NCBI GenBank assembly: GCA_021463345.1
Contig: JAJTYM010000001.1
Coordinates: forward strand, 62,001 to 126,000
DNA: 64,000 bases
DNA from: Pseudobdellovibrionaceae bacterium
GTDB taxonomy: Bacteria > Bdellovibrionota > Bdellovibrionia > Bdellovibrionales > JAMPXM01
Direction: 5' to 3'
The notes under the pieces are model-generated. The model saw only the letters and a list, made by a program, of their open reading frames with translations, made no database searches and was not told the origin of the DNA. Shown in pieces: positions 1-9,603 of this stretch. How positions within the stretch are numbered: position 1 is the first letter of the stretch; every line of letters begins with the position of its first letter. The translations under genes were made by a program, and so were the position numbers.

Positions 1-90
1 ATCGAGACCGATCGCGACGGCGAGAAGAGCGGCCAGACCCCACGCGAGAACCCGGCCGATCAGAGCGTATTGTTGATGAGAGAGGCTCAC
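1..90 (-). CDS. N-terminal fragment of an unidentified protein downstream of the peptide-binding lipoprotein
   Basis: Thirty codons run off the window edge. The GTG start overlaps the TGA stop of the upstream substrate-binding protein gene (GTGA), which is typical of translational coupling. After a short polar start the visible residues turn hydrophobic from about residue 14, consistent with a first membrane segment or signal anchor. An Opp/Dpp permease would be expected after a binding protein, but too little is visible to recognise the family. The call rests on the overlap and on open reading only. Confidence 0.4.
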   Translation of the reverse strand, partial: MSLSHQQYALIGRVLAWGLAALLAVAIGLD

Positions 91-1712
91 TTGACCCGGA
101 CCTCATTGTACCGATAGCGCGCCAAGATGTTCACGGGATAGTTCTCCACGCGCTCGGCGATCATGTGGTGGCTGACCCCGGTATAGAGGGGAACGAGCGG
201 GACGTCGTCCTCAACGAGCATCTTCTGCGCCTCGGCGTAGATCTGCCGGCGCCTCTCGCGATCGGATTCCGTCGCGGCCTTCTCGATGAGGTCGTCGTAT
301 TTCTTGTTCTTCCAGCGCGTGCGGTTGTTCTCGCTGTAGGACGTCATGAGGTTGAGGAAGTTGTCCGGGTCCGGATAGTCGCCCTGCCAGCCGAAGCGGT
401 ACATCGGCGGGGGGTCGACCTTCACGGTGTTGAGGAACACCTTCCATTCCTCGTTTTTGATCTCCATCGAGACGCCGAGGTTCCTTTTGAGTTGCGCTTG
501 GATGTTCTCGGCGATGAGCTGGTGGTTCTCGTTCTGGTTGGAGCGGAACTCGATCTTGATTTTCGTCGGATCGTCGTATCCCGCTTCCTTCAAGAGCCCC
601 TTGGCTTTTTCGATGTTGAACGTGCGCCCTCGACCGGCCTCGTAGCCGAACATGCCCACCGGCACGAACGACGTCATCGGGATCTGGCCGCCGGCGAGCA
701 CGTTGACGATCTCCTGGCGGTCGATGGCGTGCGCGATGGCCTGGCGGATCTTGACGTTGTCCATCGGCTTTTTCTCGATGTTGAAGCCGTAATACTGGAT
801 CGTCAGATTGCCGACCGCCTTGAATTCCTTGCGCTTCTTGAGCTCGCGGATCTGCTGCGCCGGCAAGGAGTTCAGGGCATCGACCCTGCCCGACTCGAAC
901 AAGTTGATGGCCGTCGAAGCCTCCTGAATGATGAGGCCGACCAGGTACTTCAACTGCGGCTTCACGCCGTAATACGCGTCGTTGCGTTCCATGACGAGCT
1001 GCTTGTCGTGCTCCCAGAGCTTCAAGCGGAACGGGCCGATCGTGACGATGTTCGCCGGCTCCGTCCATCTGTCGCCGTGTTTGTCGATGACGTCCTGGCG
1101 AACCGGGAACGTCGAATGATGCGTGAGCAGGAACGGGAAATAGCTCATCGGCTTGTCGAGCTCGACGGTGACCTCGTTGGGCCCCGTGACCCTCACTCCG
1201 ACTTGAGCGAAATCCTTGAGTTTGCCTTCGGCGAAGGCGCGCGCGTTCTTGAGGGGATAGAGGAAATACGCGTACTCGCTCGCGGTCATCGGGTTCAGCA
1301 GGCGCTTGAAGCCGTCGACGACGTGTTGCGGGCCGAACGGCTGGCCATCGGACCACACGACGCCCTGACGCAAGGTGAACGTCCATACGCGGTTGTCCTT
1401 GGATCGCCATTTTTCAGCGAGTGCGGGGGCGACATCGGGCTCGGGCTTCGAAAAATCGTACCCGACGAGGCCATCCATCAGATTCTCGGTGACCAAAGCG
1501 CTCGTGGTGTCGGTGGCTTTGTGCCAATCGATCGACGGCGGCTCGGTTTCGATCCGGACCCGAAGCGTTTCCTTGTGGGGCAAAGTCAGTTTGCCCTGAC
1601 CCGGAACGGTGATTTCAAGGTCTTTGCCTTTTTTCGTGCAGCCGACGGAAACGACCGCGGCGACAACGCAGAGCAGGGCGAAGAACGGACGGATCGAGGA
1701 AAAGTGAGTCAT
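87..1712 (-). CDS. Oligopeptide/dipeptide ABC transporter substrate-binding lipoprotein (SBP_bac_5 family)
   Basis: A 541-residue periplasmic binding protein that should capture peptides and deliver them to an Opp-type ABC permease. It begins with a lipoprotein signal peptide whose lipobox is V-S-V-G-C with the acylated cysteine at residue 25. The body has OppA-like features: an early stretch on the theme EPPSIDWHKATDTTS, a later SGRVDALNSLP, and a family-typical C-terminal half ending near residue 540. Length matches OppA proteins (about 520-560 residues). A GGGAGA ribosome-binding site lies just before the ATG. The next gene overlaps its stop codon, so it probably heads an operon continuing out of the window. 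Peptide specificity cannot be read from sequence; OppA/MppA-type murein-peptide binding is possible given the cell-wall genes nearby. Confidence 0.9.
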   Translation of the reverse strand: MTHFSSIRPFFALLCVVAAVVSVGCTKKGKDLEITVPGQGKLTLPHKETLRVRIETEPPSIDWHKATDTTSALVTENLMDGLVGYDFSKPEPDVAPALAEKWRSKDNRVWTFTLRQGVVWSDGQPFGPQHVVDGFKRLLNPMTASEYAYFLYPLKNARAFAEGKLKDFAQVGVRVTGPNEVTVELDKPMSYFPFLLTHHSTFPVRQDVIDKHGDRWTEPANIVTIGPFRLKLWEHDKQLVMERNDAYYGVKPQLKYLVGLIIQEASTAINLFESGRVDALNSLPAQQIRELKKRKEFKAVGNLTIQYYGFNIEKKPMDNVKIRQAIAHAIDRQEIVNVLAGGQIPMTSFVPVGMFGYEAGRGRTFNIEKAKGLLKEAGYDDPTKIKIEFRSNQNENHQLIAENIQAQLKRNLGVSMEIKNEEWKVFLNTVKVDPPPMYRFGWQGDYPDPDNFLNLMTSYSENNRTRWKNKKYDDLIEKAATESDRERRRQIYAEAQKMLVEDDVPLVPLYTGVSHHMIAERVENYPVNILARYRYNEVRVK

Positions 1713-1827
1713 CGGATCTCCCTGGAAGTCCGAGACTTTTTTCCGACTTAACCCAGCCTGTCAAGGCGGGAGCGACGTGTGTAGACGATGCTCAGTCCAT
1801 CCTCTCTGTCGCGCCGCATGATGCCCA

Positions 1828-4299
1828 TCACCAAACGTCGGATTTCGACTCGGACGGGCGCACGCCGACGGGGCTCACGAGCCAATTCAAGCTGCGCCCT
1901 TCTTTAGGCCCCTGGGCGTTATAGAGCAGATTGTAAATTTGAAAGTTCCGGGAAACCTTTTTGACGTAGTTCCGGGTTTCCACGAACGGGATGTGCTCGA
2001 TGAACTCGTCCATGTCGAGGAGCCCGAAAGATTTGAGCCAGCTCTGCACTCGATGCGGACCGGCGTTATAGGCCGCGGCGGCCAAAGGGATCGAGCCCGA
2101 GAACTTGTCCAAAAGCCTTTGCAGGTACCGCGTGCCCAAATGGATGTTGGTTTCCGGCTCAAGGAGCGTCTGCACCTCGAAGGCGCGAAGGCCCAGCAAC
2201 TCGGCGACCCGCCGGCTGGTGAACGGCATCAGCTGCATCAATCCCATGGCGCCGACCGGCGATTGGACCTCCTGGCGGTACTGGCTTTCGGCCCGCATGA
2301 TCGCCCAGACGAACTCCTTCGGCACGCTGAAGCTCCGGGCGCTCGAAGCGACGGACCGTTCGAACGCCCGCGGGTACGCGAACTCCCAGAGCTGGCGGCT
2401 TCCCGCCAATCCCCCCCGGCGACGCTCGGCTCCGAAGCCGACCTCGCTGATATAGGACGAGCGGTTGAAATTGTCGACCGCCTGGTATTCGGTCATCAGC
2501 TTGCGCCGGTCCTCCACCGAGCGCGTGGACCGCTCGATCTCGTAGAGCTCCTGGCGAGCGAGGTCGGCGCGACCGACCGCCGCGAGTTCGCGGGCGCGGT
2601 CGAAGCGCTTGGCCAAGTGGGGATCGTTGAATCGAGCCGTGAGCAATTTCTCCTCCGGGATCGGAACCGGGCCGCCCTCCCCGGCCGCCTCCCCGGCGAT
2701 CGCCTCTTCGGACTCCTCCTCTTCATTGTCCGCGATCGCCTGGCCTTCGGCGGCGCCGATCTCGAGCGCGCCGTCAGGCGCCGCGGCCACCGAGCGGATT
2801 TCCGTCTTCGGCGCGTTCTTTTCGCCGATCGCCTGCAAGCGGTAATGCGCGACGACCGAGTAATACCCGAGCCCCGGATCGCCCGAAAGCTTCTCGAGCA
2901 ACTCCTTGGCGTCGGATTCGCGCCCGAGCTTGAGCATCGACATCGCCGCCCAATACTGCACGCGCTCGATGTTCGCGGGCGCCACCTGGATCGTCCGCCC
3001 GCGGCGTTTTTTCTGGGTCGGTCGCTGGAGTTCCATGAACGCGCTGTACGCGCCCTGGTAATCCTGCTTGAGGTAGCGGATCCACGCCATGTGCCAGCCG
3101 GAATCGCGCGCCAAGCCCGACTTCGGCCAGCGGCCCATGAATTCGTCGAATTTGCGTGTGGCGCCGTCGTAGTCCTGGAATTGATAGCTCATGAACGCGG
3201 CCTGAAAGAGGGCTTGCTTGGACGAGCGGCCGTTGGGCGCGAGTTTGTACGCTTTGTAATAAGCTCCGACCGCGGCCGGATACTCGCCCGCCCGCGCGGC
3301 GGCCTTCCCGAGCTGCATCATATAGCCGACGTCGCGCGCGTGCGTGTCGTAATGCTTGATCAGGAGCTTGAGCGCCTCGTCGGTCGCGCCCTCGTTGATG
3401 AGGTGATTCGCCATGAGCATGTCGAACGTGTACGCGCCGAGTTCCGGCGCGTCTGTGCGCAGTTGATTGAGTTCGGCCTGAGCGCGCGCCGAGTCCCCCG
3501 CCCACTGCAACCGCTTGATACGGTCGAGCTTGTCCCGGACCGCCACCGGGCAACCGAGCGCTTGACCGTCGACGCGCGCCTTCGGCAGGTCCATCGACCA
3601 CTCGGCGACGAGCGGATGCGAAGGGTACCGGGAGTAGAGCTCCCTCGCCCAACGGCAAACCGACGACTTGTTTTTCAGCCCGCGGTCGACCCGCAGCAAC
3701 TGGAACAACACCCGCGGGTAAGCGTCGGTGTATTTGCGGCGCTTCTGGAGATAGGCGAGGTGCCGGCGCGCCTCGACGTAGCTCTTCTCGTGAGCGGCGA
3801 TCTCGGCGATATGCTGGCGCGCCTCGAGCTGCATCGACTGCGGCGCCTTGGACTCGAGCACGGCCTCGAATTGCTGACGCGCGGACTTGGCCTCACCGAG
3901 CTTCATCTGCGCCAAACCCAAATTGAAGCGCGCGTGATCGTCCAAGCGCGTTCCGGCGTCGAGCGCCTGCCGAAAGTGCGCGCGAGCCTCCGAAACCCGC
4001 CCTGCCCGGGCGGCGAGGTCGCCGGCCGAAAACAGCAGCAGCGCTCGCCGCTCGGCCGCCGTCTCGGACTTCAAGGCCTTCACGACGAGTTCCAGGGCCT
4101 CGACGTGTTTGCCCGCGGCCTGCAGAAGGCGGACCTTGCGCAGGACCTCCTGCTCAGCCGCGGTTTCAGCCGCGGGCGCGGCTTTCGAAGCCGTCGCGGC
4201 CGCGGTCTTCAAGAGCGCCGCGGGCGCGGCGACCGCCACCTCGACTGGACCGGCTGCGATTACATGGAAAATGAATGAAATCAGCAAATTACCAACCAT
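1828..4299 (-). CDS. slt: Soluble lytic murein transglycosylase, Slt70-like, with long TPR-type superhelix
   Basis: An 823-residue periplasmic enzyme expected to cleave peptidoglycan between MurNAc and GlcNAc, forming 1,6-anhydro ends. A hydrophobic N-terminus (about residues 1-28) acts as export signal. Residues about 50-500 are Ala/Leu/Arg-rich TPR-like helical repeats, comparable to the U-shaped domain of E. coli Slt70. An acidic linker (about 560-600, rich in E) precedes the catalytic SLT domain at about 660-790. The catalytic Glu sits in MRAESQYR (near residue 670), followed by GAMGLMQLMP and AAAAYNAGPHRV, the three diagnostic SLT motifs. It is longer than E. coli Slt (645 residues), mainly through the TPR part. 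It is divergently arranged with radA and sits in a cluster of three putative murein hydrolases. Confidence 0.92.
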   Translation of the reverse strand: MVGNLLISFIFHVIAAGPVEVAVAAPAALLKTAAATASKAAPAAETAAEQEVLRKVRLLQAAGKHVEALELVVKALKSETAAERRALLLFSAGDLAARAGRVSEARAHFRQALDAGTRLDDHARFNLGLAQMKLGEAKSARQQFEAVLESKAPQSMQLEARQHIAEIAAHEKSYVEARRHLAYLQKRRKYTDAYPRVLFQLLRVDRGLKNKSSVCRWARELYSRYPSHPLVAEWSMDLPKARVDGQALGCPVAVRDKLDRIKRLQWAGDSARAQAELNQLRTDAPELGAYTFDMLMANHLINEGATDEALKLLIKHYDTHARDVGYMMQLGKAAARAGEYPAAVGAYYKAYKLAPNGRSSKQALFQAAFMSYQFQDYDGATRKFDEFMGRWPKSGLARDSGWHMAWIRYLKQDYQGAYSAFMELQRPTQKKRRGRTIQVAPANIERVQYWAAMSMLKLGRESDAKELLEKLSGDPGLGYYSVVAHYRLQAIGEKNAPKTEIRSVAAAPDGALEIGAAEGQAIADNEEEESEEAIAGEAAGEGGPVPIPEEKLLTARFNDPHLAKRFDRARELAAVGRADLARQELYEIERSTRSVEDRRKLMTEYQAVDNFNRSSYISEVGFGAERRRGGLAGSRQLWEFAYPRAFERSVASSARSFSVPKEFVWAIMRAESQYRQEVQSPVGAMGLMQLMPFTSRRVAELLGLRAFEVQTLLEPETNIHLGTRYLQRLLDKFSGSIPLAAAAYNAGPHRVQSWLKSFGLLDMDEFIEHIPFVETRNYVKKVSRNFQIYNLLYNAQGPKEGRSLNWLVSPVGVRPSESKSDVW

Positions 4300-4346
4300 C
4301 TATACGGGCCGTTGTCGAGCCTCCCCTTCCATGATAGCCGTGGGCC

Positions 4347-5813
4347 ATGGCCAAATCGAAGACCAGATCCATCTTTGTCTGCCAAAACTGCGGCGCCCAG
4401 CGGTCGCGCTGGGAAGGCCGCTGCACCGACTGCGGCTCCTGGAACTCGTTCGTCGAAGAACTCGTCACAAAAGAAGCCGAGCCAACGCCGCGACAGCGCG
4501 GTTGGAGCACGAGCGCGCACGACGCGAGCGCCTCCGGCGGCGTCGTGACCCTGGATCAAAGTCTCCAAGACCTCAAGATCGACCGGTATTCCACGAGTTT
4601 CAAGGAATTCGACCGTGTCCTGGGCGGAGGTCTGGTCCAGGGCGGCTTCGTTCTTCTGGGAGGCGACCCCGGCATCGGCAAATCCACTCTCCTCCTGCAG
4701 ATGGCCGGCGGGATCGCAAAGCAGGGCGTCGACGTCCTTTACGTTTCCGGCGAGGAATCGGTCAACCAGAGCGGCCTGCGCGCCCAACGCCTCGGCGTGA
4801 ACTCGGCGCGCGTGCGCATGGCGGCCGAGAGCAATCTCGACGCCATCAAAGAACTCGCCGGCCGGTACAAACCTCAAGTGCTGATCGTCGACTCGATCCA
4901 AACCGTTTTTCAGCCGGCGATCGAGTCCGCGCCCGGCAGCGTCAGCCAGGTGCGTGAATGCGCGGCCCAACTGATGGGTTTCGCGAAAGGCTCGGGCGTC
5001 ACCGTTTTCCTGATCGGCCACGTCACCAAGGAAGGCAACATCGCGGGCCCCAAGGTGCTCGAACACATGGTCGATACCGTGCTGTCGTTCGAAGGCGACT
5101 TAAGCCACCAGTTCCGCCTGCTCCGCGCGCTGAAGAACCGCTTCGGCGCCACTCACGAACTCGGCGTGTTCCAGATGGATTCGCGCGGCCTGGTCGAGGT
5201 GGAGAACCCCTCCGAACTCTTTCTCGAGGAGCGCGGCACGCGCCTGATCGGCTCGGCGGTGTTCGCTTCGATGGAGGGCAGCCGCCCTCTGCTGTGCGAG
5301 GTGCAAGCGCTCACGACTTCGTCCCCGATGGCGATGCCTCGGCGCACGTCGCTCGGTTTCGACGTCAACCGCGTGCATCTGCTCGTCGCCGTCCTCAACA
5401 AGCACGCGGGCTTGAGGCTCAACCAGGCCGACGTGTTCATCAACGTCGTCGGCGGGCTCCGGCTCGTCGAGCCCGCGGCGGACCTGGCCGTCGCGGCCGC
5501 GCTCGTCTCGACCGAAACCGGCGTCGAGATCGACGCGAAGACGTGTTTTTTCGGCGAAGTGGGTCTGACCGGCGAGATCCGCGCGGTGTCGTTCGCCGAA
5601 GCGCGCGTGCGCGAAGCGGAAAAACTGGGGTTTGAGACCTTCGCTCTCCCCGCCTCCAACCGCAAACATCTCGCCGATCTCCCCGACCGGATCAAACGCC
5701 AATGCGTCTGGGTGAAGGACGTGCGCGATCTGCTCGAGCTCTTCGACGCCGTCCCGGCGAACGCGAAAGCGGGCAAGAGGCGCGGCAACAAGGGATCGCC
5801 CGAACCTCGGTAA
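4347..5813 (+). CDS. radA: DNA repair/recombination protein RadA
   Basis: A 488-residue RecA-related ATPase that promotes branch migration of recombination intermediates. Domains in order: a C4 zinc finger at the N-terminus (Cys 12, 15, 26, 29), a RecA-type core with Walker A GGDPGIGKST near residue 105 and Walker B LIVDSIQT, the RadA-specific KNRFG motif (about residue 262), and a C-terminal Lon-protease-like domain (about 290-460) without the protease dyad being evident. Length fits the family (about 450-460) with a short basic tail. The ATG is preceded by GGGCC rather than a strong Shine-Dalgarno sequence. It is transcribed divergently from slt across 47 bases. Confidence 0.96.
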   Translation: MAKSKTRSIFVCQNCGAQRSRWEGRCTDCGSWNSFVEELVTKEAEPTPRQRGWSTSAHDASASGGVVTLDQSLQDLKIDRYSTSFKEFDRVLGGGLVQGGFVLLGGDPGIGKSTLLLQMAGGIAKQGVDVLYVSGEESVNQSGLRAQRLGVNSARVRMAAESNLDAIKELAGRYKPQVLIVDSIQTVFQPAIESAPGSVSQVRECAAQLMGFAKGSGVTVFLIGHVTKEGNIAGPKVLEHMVDTVLSFEGDLSHQFRLLRALKNRFGATHELGVFQMDSRGLVEVENPSELFLEERGTRLIGSAVFASMEGSRPLLCEVQALTTSSPMAMPRRTSLGFDVNRVHLLVAVLNKHAGLRLNQADVFINVVGGLRLVEPAADLAVAAALVSTETGVEIDAKTCFFGEVGLTGEIRAVSFAEARVREAEKLGFETFALPASNRKHLADLPDRIKRQCVWVKDVRDLLELFDAVPANAKAGKRRGNKGSPEPR

Positions 5814-6000
5814 AGTAACGAATCCGGGCACCCGTGTCGTGAAGTTCGGCAGCGACGCTCCGCTCGAACACAAGCGGGAACGAACCAAACCAGCCCAAAC
5901 GCGGGGCGCGGCCGAGCACGCCTTTTGAACTCCTATGGCCGGACCCCGGCCCCAGCCGACGGCCACGGCCTTTTGCGCCCATTATTCAGGAGCTCAAGTG

Positions 6001-8103
6001 ATGCAGGCCTCACGCTCATTCCAAGCCCGCGCCGCTGCGACGGCGGTCGCCGTGGTCGCGGCCCTTTCGAGTTCGTGCGCGCCATCGCGGGAACCGGGTC
6101 CGTTCGTGCCCGCGGGGCTCTCGCCGCAGCAACACGAAGCCCCTTTCAAGCCGATCACGCCCACGCTTCCCTCCGAAGCGCTCCAAACCCTTCCCCGGAC
6201 CGAACGCCAAGTCGGCAAAGGCAAAGACCTCTGCGAGTTCGGAACCATGCGGTTCGAGAACCCCGAGATCTCCTACTCGAAGACGTCGCAAACGATCCAC
6301 CTCCGCGCCAAGGCCGCCATCCAGGGCTCGATACACGAACTGGACCTGTTCGGCAAAGTCGGCGAGGACGGCACCGCCGCTCTGCTCCCGGTCAAAGGCG
6401 ACCCAACCAAAGACGGCGCGGGGCCGAAATTCCGCGCCCGCGCCGTCTGCATGGCGGTCGAGAACAACGCGTTCGTCTGCACTTCGCTCTTCGTCGATGT
6501 GTACGCGAGAATGGATGGGACGTGCCTAACCGAACAGTTCCTGCTCGAAACCGCGGAGGCTCCAGCCGCCTCCACCGGCGACGAAACGCCGAAGGCGCCT
6601 GCGGCCCCACAAGCCGACGACCTCGAACCGATCACCGAAAACGATACCGAGGAGTTCTCCGGCGACGGCCCCGAGCACGGCGAGCCCCTACCCGAGCGCG
6701 AGGGGCGTTTCGTGGGTTTCCAAAAACAGGTCGACGATCTCTTTTCTCTCGAGACGCCAGTCGAGTGGGTGAGCCCCACGCCAATCCAAACACACGAAAC
6801 CACCGCCGATGCGGGCACGAACGATGCGGATGCCGATGCGGACGCAGACGCCGATGCGGCAAGCCCGGGCAAAGAGGCAAGCCCGAGCACGGCAGCGCGC
6901 TCAGATGCAGACTATACCGTACCGGCTTCGATGATCGCCATGCTGAAGGGTTTTCCCTCTAAAGCGACGACCCAACGCCCAACAACAGGCCAAACGCCCG
7001 CCGCCCCGGCGGAGAACAAACAAGAGGAACCCGGCCTCCTCAAACGCATATGGGACAAAATCGTCGGTGAAGGGAAGACGAATTCGGCGCCTGAGAAGCC
7101 ATCGCCGGCGCAGGTCAGCGAACGCCGTCAAAAAAACACGCAGCCGCCATCGGTCTCCCCGATCGTGAAACCCTCGCCAACATCAAAACCGACGACGGTC
7201 GATCAGAGTCCGCCTCGACCAGCGAACGCAAACGCGAGACCCAACATACCTCATCCGGGCCGAAAACCTAAGCCGGCACCCCAGGACAAACCTCCCCAAG
7301 GGGTTGACGCGAGCCCAGGCAAATCCTGGGACACGCATACTCGCGCCACCACTCCCCTTGTCGTGCCGGAACCGGAAAATCGGCGGACGCCCACGCCTCC
7401 CGATAAGCCTTCGCCGCCGGCCGCTGTGAATCCGGCGGCCCGGAATCTCCCTCAGGCGATCGGTTGCTACGGTTCGGGCATCATGGACCCGCAACGCCCG
7501 AACGTTCCTTGCAACGGCGGCCAGTTGATGAACGCCGCTGCGCTCGACCTCCAAGCCGAACATTTCCAGGTCATGCGGCCCGCCCGCAAAGGACATTTCG
7601 CGACCGATCTAATGGTGTCCTTCATCGATCGGCTCGCCAAACTGATCATGACGATCATGCCCGGCCACCGCCTGCAGATAGGGGACGTATCGCGCGAGCG
7701 GGGCGGCAAATTCGGCACGCACTCCAGCCATCAGAACGGCCTCGACGCCGACTTGGGGTTCCTAGTGAAAAGCCCATCGCCAGCGAGCTTCGTGACGATC
7801 CTCTCCCCGAAGGGCGGCCTCGATCCGGCGAAGGTTTTTGTCGATGAACAGTGGCTGACCTTCAAACGCGTGGTCTCCACGAACCTCGTCAGCCGGATCT
7901 TCGTCAACGGCGCGATCAAAAAAGGATTCTGCGCCCACGCGAAGCGACTCGGCGAATTGGAAGCCGAAAAAGAAACGCTCCGACGCATCAGACAAGCGAC
8001 GGGACACGTTTCCCACTGGCACTTGCGGCTGAAGTGCCCGCAGAACGAGAGCGGCGCCCGCTGCCGCGACGAGATCCCGCCGGCGAACGTGAACGGCTGC
8101 TGA
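6001..8103 (+). CDS. Lipoprotein with C-terminal penicillin-insensitive murein endopeptidase (MepA, M74) domain
   Basis: A 700-residue predicted lipoprotein. I chose the ATG at 6001 because an AGGAG site lies 8 bases upstream and the start gives a clean signal peptide with lipobox L-S-S-S-C (acylated Cys 26). Residues about 40-200 are an unrecognised domain. An alternating Asp-Ala tract lies near 277-290, and a Pro/Lys/Ser-rich linker spans about 330-490. The C-terminal 200 residues match MepA: a conserved start GCYGSG, then the metal-binding region S-H-Q-N-G-L-D-A-D and the H-W-H motif near the end followed by LKCP. MepA cleaves D-Ala-meso-DAP cross-links in a Zn-dependent manner. E. coli MepA is only about 270 residues, so this is a large membrane-anchored variant whose linker could let the enzyme reach across the periplasm. 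Confidence 0.88.
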   Translation: MQASRSFQARAAATAVAVVAALSSSCAPSREPGPFVPAGLSPQQHEAPFKPITPTLPSEALQTLPRTERQVGKGKDLCEFGTMRFENPEISYSKTSQTIHLRAKAAIQGSIHELDLFGKVGEDGTAALLPVKGDPTKDGAGPKFRARAVCMAVENNAFVCTSLFVDVYARMDGTCLTEQFLLETAEAPAASTGDETPKAPAAPQADDLEPITENDTEEFSGDGPEHGEPLPEREGRFVGFQKQVDDLFSLETPVEWVSPTPIQTHETTADAGTNDADADADADADAASPGKEASPSTAARSDADYTVPASMIAMLKGFPSKATTQRPTTGQTPAAPAENKQEEPGLLKRIWDKIVGEGKTNSAPEKPSPAQVSERRQKNTQPPSVSPIVKPSPTSKPTTVDQSPPRPANANARPNIPHPGRKPKPAPQDKPPQGVDASPGKSWDTHTRATTPLVVPEPENRRTPTPPDKPSPPAAVNPAARNLPQAIGCYGSGIMDPQRPNVPCNGGQLMNAAALDLQAEHFQVMRPARKGHFATDLMVSFIDRLAKLIMTIMPGHRLQIGDVSRERGGKFGTHSSHQNGLDADLGFLVKSPSPASFVTILSPKGGLDPAKVFVDEQWLTFKRVVSTNLVSRIFVNGAIKKGFCAHAKRLGELEAEKETLRRIRQATGHVSHWHLRLKCPQNESGARCRDEIPPANVNGC

Positions 8104-8221
8104 CGCCGAGGCGAGGCCGCGAAACGGCGCCCCTGGCCTCGCGCTTGCTCGAGCGAGGTCGCCGGGCGGAATCCGGGCTTTGAACAGGTTTGTGTAGAAC
8201 GTTTGTTGTTTAGGAGTTTCG

Positions 8222-8566
8222 ATGAAAACCGCCATCCTCGCCGTAGCCGCGGCGCTCTCGCTCGCCGGACAGGGCGCGAAAGCCGACCTTCCCCCGTCCA
8301 CGCAGGTGCGCGGCAAGATCCTCATGGCCGACTGCTCGCGCCTCCTGGTCGAGGCGGCGGCCAACGACCTCAAAGACCGATGCGTCGTATTCTACTCGGG
8401 TGTCTGGACCGTCGAAGGCAAGGACGGCCTTTGGGCCGAAGACGTCGAAGGCAACATCGGCTTCGCCGAGAAAAACTCGAACGTCCTGGATTTCGTCGGC
8501 AAGCACGTCCAAATGGACGTCAATCTGAACAACGGGCGGATCCTTTCGGTCGAGAACCCCGACTAA
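8222..8566 (+). CDS. Small secreted protein of unknown function
   Basis: A 114-residue protein with a clear signal peptide (MKTAILAVAAALSLAGQGAKA, cleavage near residue 21). The mature part is about 93 residues, with two cysteines (in MADCSRL and DRCVVF) that could form one disulfide. It has several short beta-like stretches ending in VQMDVNLNNGRILSVEN. It could be a small beta-barrel such as an OB fold, but that is only an impression. A GGAG site lies 6 bases before the ATG. It follows the MepA-domain lipoprotein by about 120 bases on the same strand, and a truncated cell-wall hydrolase follows it. I do not recognise the family. Confidence 0.75.
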   Translation: MKTAILAVAAALSLAGQGAKADLPPSTQVRGKILMADCSRLLVEAAANDLKDRCVVFYSGVWTVEGKDGLWAEDVEGNIGFAEKNSNVLDFVGKHVQMDVNLNNGRILSVENPD

Positions 8567-8709
8567 GGCCCCAGAGTTCGTCAACGGCGTGCGCGGCCGA
8601 ACGGGCCAGGCGACCGGCATAGCCTACGCCTTGAATTCGATCTGAGCGCGGGGCCGGCTCACGCAAATCCAGCCTCCACTCCAAACACGCGCGAACCGAT
8701 GTTCGCGAT

Positions 8710-9603
8710 GTGAAGACTCTATTGTGCTTGCTCGTTTTTTTCCTCGCTCCGACCGTTCGCGCGGTCGGTCCAGAGCCGGCGGCATTTCCGGCGCAGGCCT
8801 ACCTGGATCTCGAGGACGGCGAAGTGATCTCCATTTTCTCGGCCCCCGGCCAGAACTGGAAGAGCTGTTCCGCCGATCGCGCCTGCAGCGCCTTGGGGTG
8901 GCCCGACAACACGGCGAAGTTGAGGGTGCTGGGGAAAAAGAGGGCCGTCGCGACCCCGGACATTTACGATCCGCAAACGAAGACGATGGAAGAATATTAC
9001 GAGGTCGAGTTCTTCTACGAACGAATCGGACCGAACGGCCGCCGCTACAAACAGTCGGGGCGAGGCTGGGTCGATGCGGCATCGGTGCGGTTCAAGAAGA
9101 TGGCGCCGATATACTCGACCGCGGCTCCGTCTCCCACCACCGACCCCAATTGCCCGCCCGAAGGGGTCCCTGGCGGCAAACTCGGCTCCGAACGCCCCTC
9201 GCGACTCGTCACCCCTCTGGCGAACAAAGCCGTCATCGCGACCGCGGAAGCCCTCATGCCCGCCGTCGGCCACTGCGCGACGCGCGATACCCGCACCCTC
9301 GCGTCGCTGACGAACCAAGGCAACCACTACGACACCCATGTCCTGCCGGCACTGCGCAAGGTGAAACTGCCCGACGTGACGAATCAGGAAGGCGAACGGC
9401 TCACGCGCAAGCAGCTGATCGACATCGATTCGCTCGCCCGCATGCTCTATTCCGAGACCGGCAAGTGTTTCAAGCATGGTCTCCACCACCCCATGGCGAT
9501 CGCGAAAGTCGCCGTCAACCGCGTCCACCGGACCGAACAGCACGGCCAGTTCATGGCGGGTCCGCACGCCGCGGACAAAGGCCCGCTCGCGCGGATAACG
9601 TGA
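8710..9603 (+). CDS. Exported SleB-like cell-wall hydrolase with N-terminal SH3-like region; C-terminus truncated or frameshifted
   Basis: GTG-initiated, 297 codons, with an 18-residue signal peptide (MKTLLCLLVFFLAPTVRA). Residues 25-130 look like an SH3-type module (aromatic, Gly- and Trp-containing beta segments). From about residue 240 the text LARMLYSETGKC ... AIAKVAVNRVHR resembles the start of the Hydrolase_2/SleB catalytic domain: the family begins with L-A-R-x-(I/L)-Y-x-E and has VAxVVLNRV. The frame ends after only about 60 residues of that domain, where roughly 110-120 are expected. The -1 frame continues at once with a protein-like segment to 9719, suggesting a one-base deletion. 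Either a pseudogene, an assembly error, or a naturally short protein. Confidence 0.65.
   Translation: MKTLLCLLVFFLAPTVRAVGPEPAAFPAQAYLDLEDGEVISIFSAPGQNWKSCSADRACSALGWPDNTAKLRVLGKKRAVATPDIYDPQTKTMEEYYEVEFFYERIGPNGRRYKQSGRGWVDAASVRFKKMAPIYSTAAPSPTTDPNCPPEGVPGGKLGSERPSRLVTPLANKAVIATAEALMPAVGHCATRDTRTLASLTNQGNHYDTHVLPALRKVKLPDVTNQEGERLTRKQLIDIDSLARMLYSETGKCFKHGLHHPMAIAKVAVNRVHRTEQHGQFMAGPHAADKGPLARIT

Noticed and set aside
165-1751. Long open frame on the plus strand opposite the peptide-binding protein
   Set aside because: Exact antisense of a gene with clear family motifs; the translation is Val/Leu/Asp/Arg-rich without domains, as expected in GC-rich DNA.
1939-4278. 779-codon frame opposite the lytic transglycosylase
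   Set aside because: Antisense shadow; Arg/Leu/Glu-rich with no motifs.
6800-6870. GATGCG/GACGC-type tandem bases as a possible microsatellite or CRISPR-like repeat
   Set aside because: It encodes the Asp-Ala tract of the MepA-domain lipoprotein; no spacers.
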